A DNA stretch of 64,000 nucleotides from Desulfotomaculaceae bacterium (GCA_028696455.1 JAQVGZ010000002.1:33594-97593); one strand, 5' to 3'. Counted from the first letter of the stretch, positions 1 to 9,079 are shown. The notes: generated by a model from the letters alone, not told the origin. Translations and numbers: made by a program.

Positions 1-863
1 TACAGGGCAAATCAGTCAAATCGAGATTATTTAGTATTTCTGACTGTCAGGCTATTGTAAAAAAGGCGATTGTCGAAAAAATGAAACAGCGATACCATCG
101 GCAGTGGTTTGAAGAAACTGGTCCCCGTTATGTAATCGAGGTAGCCTTACTAAAAGACGTGGCAACATTAACCATAGACACCAGTGGCGCTGGCCTGCAC
201 AAACGTGGCTACCGTAAACTGGCCAGCGCTGCTCCCCTTAAAGAAACCCTGGCTGCTGCCATGATCAACCTGAGTCGCTGGCATCCTGAACGAGTACTGA
301 TTGACCCATTATGTGGTTCGGGTACGATTCCCATTGAAGCAGCATTAATTGGTTTAAACCTTGCACCAGGTCTTGGAAGGGGATTCGCTGCTGAAGCCTG
401 GCCGATTATTCCAGCTAGGCTTTGGCAGGAGGCTCGACAGGAGGCTAAAGAAGCAGCTTGCTGCCAACATAAGCTTCACATCCAGGGAACCGATATTGAT
501 CGAGATGTCCTTAGTTTAGCTAGGTACCATGCCCGGCTGGCAGGCGTTGAACAACAGATTCATTGGCAGGAATTACCATTATCCAGGTTGCGCTCACGTC
601 ATAATTATGGGTATATTATTTGTAATCCACCCTACGGTCAGCGATTGGAGGACTTATCTTCCGTCGAGCGGCTATACAGGGAAATGGGAGAGGTTTTTAA
701 AGCACTGGATACCTGGTCCTATTATATATTGACCTCCCATCATAATTTTGAAAAATTGTTTGGAAGACGGGCGGATAAAAAACGCAAGCTCTATAACGGT
801 CGGATCCAATGTAATTACTACCAGTTTTTTGGCCCACGCCCTCCCAGGCGAAACTCTCTTTAG
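1..863 (+). CDS. THUMP-type class I SAM-dependent RNA methyltransferase (RlmL/YpsC-like), 5' end outside window
   Basis: The frame is open from base 3 to the TAG at 861-863, so the gene starts left of the window. The visible 286 or so residues hold the end of a THUMP-like RNA-binding region, then a Rossmann methyltransferase fold with SAM motif I (DPLCGSGT) and the catalytic motif IV (NPPYG). In this family that motif marks N2-guanine methylation of 23S rRNA, using S-adenosylmethionine. The exact target nucleotide cannot be read from the sequence. The internal ATG at 81 is not the true start, because family-like sequence continues upstream of it. Confidence 0.85.
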   Translation, partial: QGKSVKSRLFSISDCQAIVKKAIVEKMKQRYHRQWFEETGPRYVIEVALLKDVATLTIDTSGAGLHKRGYRKLASAAPLKETLAAAMINLSRWHPERVLIDPLCGSGTIPIEAALIGLNLAPGLGRGFAAEAWPIIPARLWQEARQEAKEAACCQHKLHIQGTDIDRDVLSLARYHARLAGVEQQIHWQELPLSRLRSRHNYGYIICNPPYGQRLEDLSSVERLYREMGEVFKALDTWSYYILTSHHNFEKLFGRRADKKRKLYNGRIQCNYYQFFGPRPPRRNSL

Positions 864-917
864 CACCCTTGAGGTGAGAATGTAACTGATTTATCAACAT
901 ATAAAGGGGGCGTGCTA

Positions 918-1853
918 GTGACCAGTAGAAGCAACAAGACTATTGCTTCGGAGTTAGCAATATTAAAAAAATGTCGGCTCTGCCCGCGTAATTGTGGAGT
1001 GGACCGGCTGCATGGTGAAACCGGCTTTTGTGGGGCCAGGGCTTATGCTACAGTAGCCCTGGCCTCAAAGCATTATTGGGAGGAGCCATGTATTAGCGGT
1101 ACAAAAGGGTCAGGGACCGTGTTCTTTTCGCGCTGCAACATGCGGTGTGTTTTTTGCCAGAATCACCAGATTAGCTGGGGGGGAATAGGTACAGAGCTGA
1201 AATATGAAGAACTGGCAGAGGTGTTCCTGCGCCAACAAGCCAGTGATACGCACAATATCAACCTCATCTCTCCAACGCCTTATATCCCGGTCATAGCTGC
1301 TGCACTGCGCCTAGCCAGAAAAGGCGGGCTAACCATTCCAGTTGTATTTAATTCTAATGCATTTGAAAGTGTGGATGGACTACGCATACTTGAAGGTCTG
1401 GTAGATATTTACCTGCCTGATTTTAAATATGCTCAGGATGAACCAGCAATCCGCTATAGTGGGTCGAAGGGATATTTTAAGGCGGCTACTGCAGCTATAT
1501 TAGAGATGCACCGCCAGGTAGGAGCTCTGGTCATTAACAGGCAAGGTCTGGCCGAGCGTGGATTGCTTATTCGGCACTTGGTCCTGCCTGGCCAGAGTAA
1601 TGCCGCATGTCAAATATTACAATGGGTTCAATCAAACTTACCATCTGAGACTTACGTCAGCATTATGGGCCAGTTTGTGCCCCTTTGGCGAACTAGTCGG
1701 TATCCTGAAATAAATCGTCGTCTCGCCTTGGTTGAATACAAAGCAGTACTGGACTTTTTTGAAAAAACAGGTCTTATAAACGGTTACCTTCAAGATCTGT
1801 CATCAGCAGACGAAAACTACGTACCGCAGTTTGATCTTAGAGGTCTGGAATAA
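918..1853 (+). CDS. radical SAM protein, pyruvate formate-lyase-activating-enzyme-like
   Basis: About 311 residues. The radical SAM [4Fe-4S] motif CX3CX2C lies at residues 73, 77 and 80 (CNMRCVFC). A Cys-rich N-terminal stretch (CRLCPRNC, then GFCG) precedes it, as in PflA-like proteins of anaerobes. The fold reductively cleaves SAM to make a 5'-deoxyadenosyl radical; the partner is not shown by the sequence and no glycyl-radical enzyme gene is adjacent. A GTG at 912 also fits the frame but lies 1 nt from the Shine-Dalgarno AAGGGGG (904-910), whereas the GTG at 918 is 7 nt away and is preferred. A specific role is unknown. Confidence 0.82.
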   Translation: MTSRSNKTIASELAILKKCRLCPRNCGVDRLHGETGFCGARAYATVALASKHYWEEPCISGTKGSGTVFFSRCNMRCVFCQNHQISWGGIGTELKYEELAEVFLRQQASDTHNINLISPTPYIPVIAAALRLARKGGLTIPVVFNSNAFESVDGLRILEGLVDIYLPDFKYAQDEPAIRYSGSKGYFKAATAAILEMHRQVGALVINRQGLAERGLLIRHLVLPGQSNAACQILQWVQSNLPSETYVSIMGQFVPLWRTSRYPEINRRLALVEYKAVLDFFEKTGLINGYLQDLSSADENYVPQFDLRGLE

Positions 1854-1978
1854 AGATAGATCAGACTGATCAAATATTCAGGACTGGAAATATTGTCGTT
1901 AAAAGAATATTTATTAACCAAACAGAAAAAAATAATATTGTCTATATAACAAAATACATCTTAAAGGGGGTACTATTA

Positions 1979-2164
1979 GTGTCACAATTAAACCAGCAAG
2001 AATTGCAGAACATTAGACATTTAATTGGATCCCACGAAACAGCATTTAAGAAATTGCAAACATATTCTCAACAAGCTAATGACCCACAGATCAAGCAAAT
2101 GTTTGAAAATTCTGCTCAGAATGCTAGAAATACAAAGCAAAAGCTAATGACATTCTTAAGCTAA
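1979..2164 (+). CDS. small spore coat-type protein
   Basis: A 61-residue, Gln/Asn-rich, helical protein without membrane segments, started by GTG 8 nt after a strong AAGGGGG site. It resembles the short partners of CotF-family coat proteins in clostridia, and it is followed 14 nt later by a CotF-like gene, so the two are probably one transcript. The coat role is inferred from composition and neighbour only. Confidence 0.55.
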   Translation: MSQLNQQELQNIRHLIGSHETAFKKLQTYSQQANDPQIKQMFENSAQNARNTKQKLMTFLS

Positions 2165-2178
2165 AGGAGGTAAAGAAC

Positions 2179-2514
2179 GTGCAGGATAAAGATATGGTAA
2201 ATGATATCCTATCAATGGTAAATAGTAGCTTGATAGGATATGCTAGCGTTATTTCCCAAACATCCAATCAACAATTAAGACAAACAATTCAGCAAATTAG
2301 AGATAACGATGAAAAATTCCAGTTTGAACTTCATAAATTTGCTGAACAAAAAGGTTATTACCAACCCGCTCAAAAAGCCGACTTAGAGGATATTCGACTA
2401 GTAAAATCTCAATTAAGCGGGATCAATATAGGAGGTAGCGAGGAAGTAGGCACTGCAATGGATAATAGAAGGGACATTGGTAGTGGGCTTAGCAGCAGCA
2501 GAATAGACTGGTAA
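2179..2514 (+). CDS. CotF-family spore coat protein
   Basis: 111 residues, GTG start just after an AAAGGAGGT site. The N-terminal 75 residues form a four-helix-type ferritin-like layout rich in Gln and Asn, as in coat F domain proteins. The C-terminal 35 residues are Gly/Ser-rich and probably disordered. The pattern NQQLRQTIQQIR followed by an FELHKFAEQKGYY-type segment is what the family usually shows. Likely a structural protein of the spore surface, made in the mother cell. No sporulation promoter could be assigned with confidence. Confidence 0.65.
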   Translation: MQDKDMVNDILSMVNSSLIGYASVISQTSNQQLRQTIQQIRDNDEKFQFELHKFAEQKGYYQPAQKADLEDIRLVKSQLSGINIGGSEEVGTAMDNRRDIGSGLSSSRIDW

Positions 2515-2578
2515 AAGATAATTACCAACACTAAATAGCATTTAATAAGTGTTGTTAATAAAAATAATAAAAGCATTT

Positions 2579-2613
2579 AGTTTGGGGTAGATAATAGGTA
2601 TCTGCCCCAAACT
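2579..2613. terminator. 15-bp hairpin between cotF-like gene and rlmH
   Basis: A stem of 15 pairs (arms 2579-2593 and 2599-2613, one G-T pair) closes a 5-nt loop between two convergent genes. There is no long T run on either side, so it may end transcripts from both directions or simply protect 3' ends. Confidence 0.6.
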
Positions 2614-2694
2614 TGCTTGTCATTCCCAAATATAATATTTTTTAATTCACACGATGGCTGCTCTTTGGTTCTCCACTGTTCCATATGTAAATGT

Positions 2695-3177
2695 TTAGTG
2701 ATGGTAAGGTTCACCCCGGTTAATTTTAAACCAGCGATATAGCTGCTCCATTAAGATTAAACGAAACAGCTGGTGAGGAAACGTGAGCCTCGAAAAAGAA
2801 ATGATCAAGTCGGCACGCTCCATGATTTTTTTGGACAGACCGAGAGAACCTCCAATAGCAATAGTGATATCACTATTGCCTGTCAGGGCTAGCTTATTTA
2901 AAAGGTATGCCATTTCTTCAGAAGAACGCATTTCCCCTTTTTCGTCCAAAGCCACAAAAAAAGAATTTGGCCTCAGACGATTCAGCAGGCGCATGCCTTC
3001 TTTTTCCTTGACCTTTTGCAGCCCGACAACAGAAAGGTTTTCCGCGAAGCTCTCATCCTCCACTTCAAACATCTCAACTTTAGCGTAAGCAGACAACCTT
3101 TTCAGATACTCTCTTACACCCTCAGATAAATACTTCTCCTTCAGCCGGCCAACTGCAAGAATTGTTATATGAAACAT
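2695..3177 (-). CDS. rlmH: 23S rRNA (pseudouridine1915-N3)-methyltransferase
   Basis: 160 residues from the ATG at 3177, equal to the usual 159-160. A TTG two codons further out (3183) is possible. SPOUT-family features are clear: the SAM-binding knot with IGGSLGLS, and the invariant C-terminal RGEPYHH. It methylates pseudouridine 1915 in helix 69 of assembled ribosomes. It is the last gene of a leftward group after murA, 45 nt downstream of it. The start is weakly marked (GGTGGG about 11 nt before the ATG). Confidence 0.93.
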   Translation of the reverse strand: MFHITILAVGRLKEKYLSEGVREYLKRLSAYAKVEMFEVEDESFAENLSVVGLQKVKEKEGMRLLNRLRPNSFFVALDEKGEMRSSEEMAYLLNKLALTGNSDITIAIGGSLGLSKKIMERADLIISFSRLTFPHQLFRLILMEQLYRWFKINRGEPYHH

Positions 3178-3228
3178 TACCAATCCAACCCACCATGCCC
3201 TGTTGGGCTATGCCTTACAGTGTAGTCG

Positions 3229-4485
3229 TTACTTTCTCCATATTGTTGCACCAAGTGAACTTAGCTTTTCCTCCAAACTATGGTATCCCCTATCAATATA
3301 CATGGCGTTAAATATTTCTGTTTCCCCGGTAGCCATTAGCCCTGCCACAATCAAAGCAGCCCCTGAGCGTAAGTCAGTGGCCTTGACCTGGGCGCCGTGT
3401 AAGGCCGACACTCCTTCTATTACCGCCATCCTGCCCTCCACCTTGATCTTAGCCCCCATACGTTTTAATTCATTTGCTACCATGAACCGGTTTTCAAAAA
3501 TGTTTTCAATGATCATACTGGTACCATGCACAGTCGAAAGCATAGCCATTAGTTGTGACTGCATGTCAGTAGGAAAACCAGGATAAGGCATAGTTTTGAT
3601 GTCTATAGGTCGGAGAGTTCCTTCGGCCTTCACCCTCAGAGTATCCTCCTCCTCGAACACATCGACATTTGCCTCACGTAATTTAGCGCTTAAAGGCTCA
3701 AGGTGGACTGGAATCAGGTTCTCCAGGGTGACATCGCCCCCTGTAGCGGCAGCTGCTACCATAAAGGTCCCTGCCTCGATCCGATCAGGTATAATAGAAT
3801 AGCGGCAGCCAACTTCCAGGTTGGGCACTCCATCAATTTTTATTACATCTGTACCGGCGCCTCGCACCCTGGCACCGATAGCATTTAAAAAATTTGCAAG
3901 GTCAACAATCTCAGGCTCCTTGGCTGCATTCTCGATCAATGTTTGTCCCACCGCGAGGCATGCCGCCATCATAATGTTTTCAGTTGCGCCTACACTTGGG
4001 AAATCTAAATAAATTTTGGCGCCTTTTAGCCTTCCAGGGACTCTGCCGCTTACATAACCACGTTCTGTGGAAAGATCAGTGCCCAACCCGGCAAGACCTT
4101 TAAAGTGCAGATCCATAGGACGAACTCCGATGTTACAACCACCGGGCATGGCTACCTGCGCCCGCCCGAACCTGGCCAGCATCGGCCCGAGGAGGAGATT
4201 GGATGCCCGCAACTTTTTTACCAGGTGGTAGGGAGCCTCAACATCTACCAACTCGGATGGTATGATCTTGAGCGTGTCAGTATTTTCCCAGCTCGCTTTG
4301 GCGCCCATACTATTTATGATTTCGATCATCACCCGTACATCACTGATGTTCGGAATATTATCCAGTATTATTGTTTCACGTGAAAGAATCGTAGCACATA
4401 AAACCGCCAGAGAAGCGTTTTTAGCGCCGCTTATTTTTACACGCCCCCGTAAAGGCTTGCCTCCTTTAATGACGATTCTATTCAT
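3229..4485 (-). CDS. murA: UDP-N-acetylglucosamine 1-carboxyvinyltransferase
   Basis: 418 residues. First committed step of peptidoglycan synthesis in the cytosol: transfer of enolpyruvate from PEP to UDP-GlcNAc. The catalytic loop PGGCNIG with Cys117 is present, so the enzyme should be of the fosfomycin-sensitive kind; Lys22 in AKNAS is the PEP-binding lysine. The ATG at 4485 is chosen because AGGAGG lies 7 nt upstream; an upstream in-frame start (4521) would add 12 unconserved residues. Lies between a secreted peptidase gene and rlmH. Confidence 0.95.
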   Translation of the reverse strand: MNRIVIKGGKPLRGRVKISGAKNASLAVLCATILSRETIILDNIPNISDVRVMIEIINSMGAKASWENTDTLKIIPSELVDVEAPYHLVKKLRASNLLLGPMLARFGRAQVAMPGGCNIGVRPMDLHFKGLAGLGTDLSTERGYVSGRVPGRLKGAKIYLDFPSVGATENIMMAACLAVGQTLIENAAKEPEIVDLANFLNAIGARVRGAGTDVIKIDGVPNLEVGCRYSIIPDRIEAGTFMVAAAATGGDVTLENLIPVHLEPLSAKLREANVDVFEEEDTLRVKAEGTLRPIDIKTMPYPGFPTDMQSQLMAMLSTVHGTSMIIENIFENRFMVANELKRMGAKIKVEGRMAVIEGVSALHGAQVKATDLRSGAALIVAGLMATGETEIFNAMYIDRGYHSLEEKLSSLGATIWRK

Positions 4486-4576
4486 TAAAAATCCTCCTGA
4501 AAATAAACCGTGAAAAAACAATATATTGTCTAAAATATTCGCCTACAAAAAAGATAATCCTGCTTTTATCTTAATA

Positions 4577-5434
4577 TTATCCATCTAATACTGGAGATAG
4601 ACGCCACTCTTGCCATCCTTTCTCAAATTCTTGGATATTGAGCCCCGTTATTTTTTCCATTGCATAGCTTAAGCTGTTCCCTTTGCCTAGCTCAAAAATC
4701 AATTCGAGCAAGGTGACCTCACCAAAGTTTTGCACAATATATTGGACCGCTGCAAATGATTCCGCGTATGCAAGCGTCTGATCAGACAGTTTATCAAAGT
4801 TAACTGTTAGTTCATCTACTGAGTAATGCTGCTGTTGAAGTGAACCCTCGGCACTTTTAATAACATAACCTGTCAGTTTATATTCCTCATGCAGGGCAAT
4901 CCCTTCGGTAAACCAGCGGGGGTAGTTTCCCCTGGTCAAGTAATCCACAACCAGGTGAGTAAGTTCGTGTGCCATAGGTCCGGAGGAAAAAAATGTTTCT
5001 TTTAACTTGCCAGTGTCATTGTCCCCTGCCCATATACCCGGGGAGAGCACCCTGATTGTACCAGCCCAATATACCCCCATAGCGTTTTCTTTTGCATCCC
5101 ATCCAAAGCTTTTGTTTAATGTCTCCCGGGATGGATATAAAATTATAGGTATCTTATTACGGAGAGAAAAACCAAAATCCGCTGTTACCGGTAAATAAAA
5201 ATATTCTGCCGTTTCCAGGATCAATTCTGCTTCGGCCCGGTTGCCAGGCATAAATTTTACCCGAAAATGTTCCGATGTAATCTCCTCTAACCTCCATACC
5301 TTTAACATAGTGTAAAGTATCATGAACTCTCTTATTGTTCCATAGCCGTATTGTTTTGTATAGGCCGGAAGCCTCCCAAGTAGGGTAATTATTAAAATTA
5401 AGATGAAAGTAAAAATTTTAATTGCCCTCTTCAT
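4577..5434 (-). CDS. secreted gluzincin metallopeptidase (peptidase MA-like)
   Basis: 285 residues. An N-terminal hydrophobic segment (residues 6-20) acts as signal or anchor. The zinc motif HELTH is at 156-160 and the third-ligand glutamate is in TEGIA (Glu177), the gluzincin layout of the peptidase MA-like family. The predicted domain faces outside the membrane. The ATG follows GAGGT by 7 nt. It sits directly upstream of murA on the same strand with 91 nt between, so it may be co-transcribed. The substrate is unknown; a cell-wall or protein-turnover role would be a guess. Confidence 0.75.
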   Translation of the reverse strand: MKRAIKIFTFILILIITLLGRLPAYTKQYGYGTIREFMILYTMLKVWRLEEITSEHFRVKFMPGNRAEAELILETAEYFYLPVTADFGFSLRNKIPIILYPSRETLNKSFGWDAKENAMGVYWAGTIRVLSPGIWAGDNDTGKLKETFFSSGPMAHELTHLVVDYLTRGNYPRWFTEGIALHEEYKLTGYVIKSAEGSLQQQHYSVDELTVNFDKLSDQTLAYAESFAAVQYIVQNFGEVTLLELIFELGKGNSLSYAMEKITGLNIQEFEKGWQEWRLSPVLDG

Positions 5435-5530
5435 ATCAATACCTCATTTAATTTATTATCTAGTCATTTAACTAATTAATTATAAGATAGGGAGAGGGTT
5501 CTTTACAGTGGGAAATAATTCATAAAAAAT

Positions 5531-5566
5531 GGGAATGCACAACGCTGGATACAGCGATGCATTCCC
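5531..5566 (-). terminator. terminator of the TPR gene
   Basis: Nested hairpin: outer stem GGGAATGCA/TGCATTCCC, inner stem CGCTG/CAGCG with a 4-nt loop. On the minus strand it is followed by ATTTTTTA, which gives the U tract. It lies just past the stop of the TPR gene at 5584. Confidence 0.8.
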
Positions 5567-5583
5567 GTAGCTTATGTCAAAAT

Positions 5584-6171
5584 CTATTTTTGTTCTAATA
5601 GCGCTTGCCATTCTTCAATCTTCTGCCTGGCTTTCTCAGCATCTATACCCTCTTTTGCTAGGTTAATAAACGTTTCTAGTTCTTGAATGCCTGCGGCATA
5701 ATCATTTTTACTATTACCGAGGATAATACCATATAGATAATGACCTTCCTTATGATTTGGGTCAATCCTAATTATTTCCTTAAGTTGCGTGATAGCCTGG
5801 TCAGAATTATTGGAGAGATAATGAACATAAGCCATTTCATAACGGCCCTGGGTATTGTCCGGATTAACGGTTAGCACTTGTTCGTAGGTTTTGACTGCTT
5901 GCTCCGGTTTTCCCTGCATGATATAAGCCCTGGCTAACTCCATTAAAATATCCACATTCCCGGGGTTATCTAATGCGCGAGCCTCAAGGTCTGAAATTTG
6001 TTCTTCAATTGATTTTATGTTCTGTGCTGTATCTTGGGGGTCGCTGCTAACCGGCTGTTTTTGAAACAAGCCAGCTATGGGGATAACTAGGCCAACAGCA
6101 ATTAATACGGTTATAGTAATAAACAAAAACCTTTGAAATTTATTTCTCTTAACAGACTTTTTTATAAACAA
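5584..6171 (-). CDS. membrane-anchored TPR protein
   Basis: About 195 residues from a TTG at 6171. The GTG at 6180 overlaps the ribosome site AGAGGTGAG and is less likely. One membrane segment near residues 15-35 (FLFITITVLIAVGLVIPIAG) is followed by three tetratricopeptide repeats (about residues 60-170, for example ARAYIMQGKPEQAVKTYEQ). Topology suggests a short Lys/Arg-rich cytoplasmic end and an outside TPR domain that would scaffold protein contacts. No partner is evident. A strong terminator follows. Confidence 0.75.
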   Translation of the reverse strand: MFIKKSVKRNKFQRFLFITITVLIAVGLVIPIAGLFQKQPVSSDPQDTAQNIKSIEEQISDLEARALDNPGNVDILMELARAYIMQGKPEQAVKTYEQVLTVNPDNTQGRYEMAYVHYLSNNSDQAITQLKEIIRIDPNHKEGHYLYGIILGNSKNDYAAGIQELETFINLAKEGIDAEKARQKIEEWQALLEQK

Positions 6172-6180
6172 TGCTCTCAC

Positions 6181-6471
6181 CTCTATGTATATTATAGCAT
6201 TACATTAAAAAGTGACAAGTATTTTCAATTCAAAAGCTATTAAGTAGCCTCTATTAATATAGTCTTGAAAATAAATACAAGTCTAGAAAAACTAGTAGTA
6301 AAAATTATTTCAGCGGAATTACAATATCTCGGGCGAATTAATTTACACTAAGAATACCGTATTCCGTGAGTAATACTATTTAAAAAATTTTTTGTTGTTG
6401 TTAAAAATATATGATACGATATTTTAATATGGCTAATATGCTTATTTTATTTTGCAAACCTTGATAGGATT
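6181..6471. other. AT-rich intergenic region between divergent genes
   Basis: 291 bases between the leftward TPR gene and the rightward small gene at 6505. Apart from one SigA-like promoter near its right end, I see no structured element or coding signal. Confidence 0.5.
6392..6420 (+). promoter_or_regulatory. SigA-type promoter for the small gene at 6505
   Basis: TTGTTG (6392-6397), 17-nt spacer, TACGAT (6415-6420). Imperfect boxes but ideal spacing. Confidence 0.45.
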
Positions 6472-6504
6472 TTGGCTGACATTATTTACATAGTAAAAGG
6501 AGTG

Positions 6505-6693
6505 ATGAAAAAGCTAATGTCTGAATGGTTAGTAGTCTTGGTTATAACTAGAAATGGTCAGCGTATCGCAATATCCACGGAGCCGGATGGTCCGGTGCTA
6601 GGGGAGGCGACAACTCAAGAGGAGGCGCTAAAGTTTGCTAATGATATATCTGTCATGACCGGCATACCATTGTTTAGTCAGGAATATGATTAA
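6505..6693 (+). CDS. small conserved-looking protein of unknown function
   Basis: 62 residues if started at the ATG at 6505, which lies 2 nt after AAGGAG; the ATG at 6517 is a second option, and open frame continues up to 6472. The sequence (SEWLVVLVITRNGQRIAI, then a segment with paired Glu residues and ALKFANDIS) suggests a small alpha/beta fold without membrane segments or Cys. I do not recognise the family. It is monocistronic, before a phosphohexomutase gene. Confidence 0.5.
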   Translation: MKKLMSEWLVVLVITRNGQRIAISTEPDGPVLGEATTQEEALKFANDISVMTGIPLFSQEYD

Positions 6694-6832
6694 TATTCAA
6701 AATTCAGCGGGTGTTACATAATGGTCTGGTATGGTTATAATACCTTTTGGTTAAAAGATGTTTGCTCACCGTATAGTGTTTCGTGGTAATAATATGCTAT
6801 AATTGTAAATATAGGGTAAAGGAGGTTAGTGA

Positions 6833-8215
6833 ATGGCAGTAATAAATCCACAAATTTTTCGCCAATATGATATCCGGGGTGTTTCCGAGCGAGATTTAAC
6901 GGACGAGACTGTTGAGTTATTAGGGAAAGCGTTCGGCACTTATGTCAGGAGAGCCGGGTCCTCGAGAGTTCTGGTCGGTAGGGACAACCGGCTTAGTTCT
7001 GAGCGACTGAGAAATGCCATTATTAAAGGCTTGTTGTCCACAGGCAGCGATGTTGTAGACATTGGCCTGGTAGTCACTCCCATGCTGTATTATGCCAGGG
7101 TTTACTATGCTATCGACGCTGGCGTAATGATTACCGGGAGTCACAACCCGGCTGATGAAAACGGGTTTAAGCTTGCTCACGGTAGCGGTACGATATATGG
7201 AGCAGAAATTCAAAAACTCAAAACTTTAATGGATAATGGGGACTTTTGTTCGGGTGCCGGCAACCTTGAGATGCGGGATTCAGTGTTACCCTATTATACT
7301 ATGTTGAAGGAAAAAATTAAACTGGGTCCGCGGAAGTTAAAGGTAGCTGTCGATTGTGGTAATGGGACGGCAGCCCTTTTCGCTAGGCAGGTTTTGGTTG
7401 ATTGGGGCTGTGAGGTAATTCCATTGTATTGTGAATCTGACGGTGCTTTCCCGAACCACCAGCCGGATCCGGTGAAGACTGCAAACCTTACCGAGCTGCG
7501 GAAAGCGGTTGTGGAAAAAAGTGCCGACCTGGGTATTGCCCTTGATGGTGATGCGGATAGAATTGGGGTTGTCGATGAGTCCGGAGGGATTATTTGGGGA
7601 GATATGTTGATGGGTCTTTATTGGCGAGAAGTTATGGCCAGGTATCCCGGGGCGCCGGCTATCATTGAGGTAAAATGTTCCCAAGCTCTGGTGGATGAAG
7701 TGCTCCGGCTAGGGGGTAAGCCTTTCTTTTATAAAACAGGTCACTCGCTAATTAAAGCAAAAATGAAGGAAATCGGGGCTGTTTTTACTGGAGAAATGTC
7801 CGGTCACATGTTCTTTGCTGACGAATTCTTCGGCTTTGATGATGCGTTTTATGCTGCGGGTCGCCTACTTAGGATACTGTCTTACTCAAGTGAAAAGTTG
7901 TCGCAAATGTTTGCTGCTATGCCTAAATACTACTCCACGGCAGAAACCAGGATACCGTGCCCCGATCAGGATAAGTTTTTGGTTGTAGACGGACTGGTAG
8001 AGCGCTTCAAGCGTGATTTTGAGGTTATCGATGTTGATGGGATGAGAGTGCTCTTTGGCGACGGGTGGGGGCTGGTTCGGGCATCCAATACCCAGCCGGT
8101 GCTAGTGGCCCGGTGTGAAGCAAAAACCCGGGAGGGTTTGCAGCATATCTGTAAAATCGTACAGAAAGCATTAGAAGGATTCCCTCAGGTTGAACGATTT
8201 GAATGGGAATATTAA
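6833..8215 (+). CDS. phosphomannomutase/phosphoglucomutase
   Basis: 460 residues, alpha-D-phosphohexomutase family. The catalytic phosphoserine loop TGSHNP (near residue 100), the metal loop DGDADR (near 242), the sugar-binding GEMSGH loop (near 322) and the C-terminal phosphate-binding RASNTQP are all present. It interconverts hexose 1- and 6-phosphates (mannose and/or glucose) for polysaccharide precursors. GEMSGH and the length fit the AlgC/ManB bifunctional subgroup; substrate preference cannot be settled here. The ATG follows AAAGGAGG. A strong terminator follows the gene. Confidence 0.88.
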   Translation: MAVINPQIFRQYDIRGVSERDLTDETVELLGKAFGTYVRRAGSSRVLVGRDNRLSSERLRNAIIKGLLSTGSDVVDIGLVVTPMLYYARVYYAIDAGVMITGSHNPADENGFKLAHGSGTIYGAEIQKLKTLMDNGDFCSGAGNLEMRDSVLPYYTMLKEKIKLGPRKLKVAVDCGNGTAALFARQVLVDWGCEVIPLYCESDGAFPNHQPDPVKTANLTELRKAVVEKSADLGIALDGDADRIGVVDESGGIIWGDMLMGLYWREVMARYPGAPAIIEVKCSQALVDEVLRLGGKPFFYKTGHSLIKAKMKEIGAVFTGEMSGHMFFADEFFGFDDAFYAAGRLLRILSYSSEKLSQMFAAMPKYYSTAETRIPCPDQDKFLVVDGLVERFKRDFEVIDVDGMRVLFGDGWGLVRASNTQPVLVARCEAKTREGLQHICKIVQKALEGFPQVERFEWEY

Positions 8216-8252
8216 ATAATAAACACATTAATATATATTTGAGTTAAATCTA

Positions 8253-8290
8253 AAAAGAAAGCTAATCTGAACAGGATTGCTTTCTTTTTT
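8253..8290 (+). terminator. rho-independent terminator of the phosphohexomutase gene
   Basis: Perfect 10-bp stem AAAAGAAAGC/GCTTTCTTTT (8253-8262 and 8279-8288) with a 16-nt loop and a T-rich 3' arm running into TT. Confidence 0.8.
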
Positions 8291-8329
8291 GTTATAAGCA
8301 GGATTTTACAAATAAGGATGAGTTAATTC

Positions 8330-8357
8330 TTGACAACGGTGAGAAGCCAGATATACT
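8330..8357 (+). promoter_or_regulatory. SigA-type promoter of the marR gene
   Basis: TTGACA (8330-8335), 16-nt spacer, TATACT (8352-8357), about 50 nt before the start codon. Confidence 0.65.
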
Positions 8358-8408
8358 TAAATCTATAAATGATTAAAAATATAAACCATTAATCACGAGG
8401 TAGAAATT

Positions 8409-8849
8409 ATGAACTCGAATAAGCTTAGCTTATATCTGGAATGCTTGGATGAAGCCTTTCGGCGATTGGCCAGGCGACTACATGCGGAATTTGCTCAAAA
8501 CATGGTTGGTGGCATCACTATGAGCCAATTTATTGTGTTGAAGATACTTAAAACAAAGGGAAAGGTGACTGTATCGGAAGTCGCTGATGAGTTATATGTT
8601 TCCTTGAGCTCTGTTACGGCGCTGGCTGACCGCTTGTATAAAGTTGGCTTCGTGCAGAGGCTGCGTGATGAACAGGATCGGCGGTTAGTGTGGCTAAAGC
8701 TTACCGAGGAAGGGGAAAATATAGTGTTGCTTTGCCAGGAAGCACGCAGACAGGTGATTGAAAAGTATTTTAGCTGCCTTTCTGAGGAAGACATTAAACA
8801 ATTAATTAAGCTATGTGAAAAAGTAAATGATAATTTGAAGCAACAGTAG
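8409..8849 (+). CDS. MarR-family transcriptional regulator
   Basis: 146 residues with the MarR winged-helix domain: helix-turn-helix around residues 55-80 (VSEVADELYVSLSSVTALADRL) and the wing with RDEQDRRLVWLKLTEEG. These proteins bind palindromic operators as dimers and respond to small ligands or oxidants; no Cys suited to redox sensing is near the DNA-binding helix. No co-transcribed pump or enzyme gene follows, so the regulon is unknown. It has its own promoter. Confidence 0.85.
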   Translation: MNSNKLSLYLECLDEAFRRLARRLHAEFAQNMVGGITMSQFIVLKILKTKGKVTVSEVADELYVSLSSVTALADRLYKVGFVQRLRDEQDRRLVWLKLTEEGENIVLLCQEARRQVIEKYFSCLSEEDIKQLIKLCEKVNDNLKQQ

Positions 8850-9079
8850 CTGGAAGTGACAATCGCATAGTTTCCGTGGACGTCTATTTAATTAATTGGC
8901 AGCAGGTTCATATATAGCAAGGAAAACTACTTAATTACATAGACACTTATAATGCCTATCTTCTAGCCTGGAGTTAAGTCGATATAAATATGTTCCGACT
9001 AGCGGGTTAGTCAGTCCAATTTGCTACATAAATAAGCTTCTTTCGCTAAAGAATAAAAGAAAAAGCGGGAGGGGTTATT

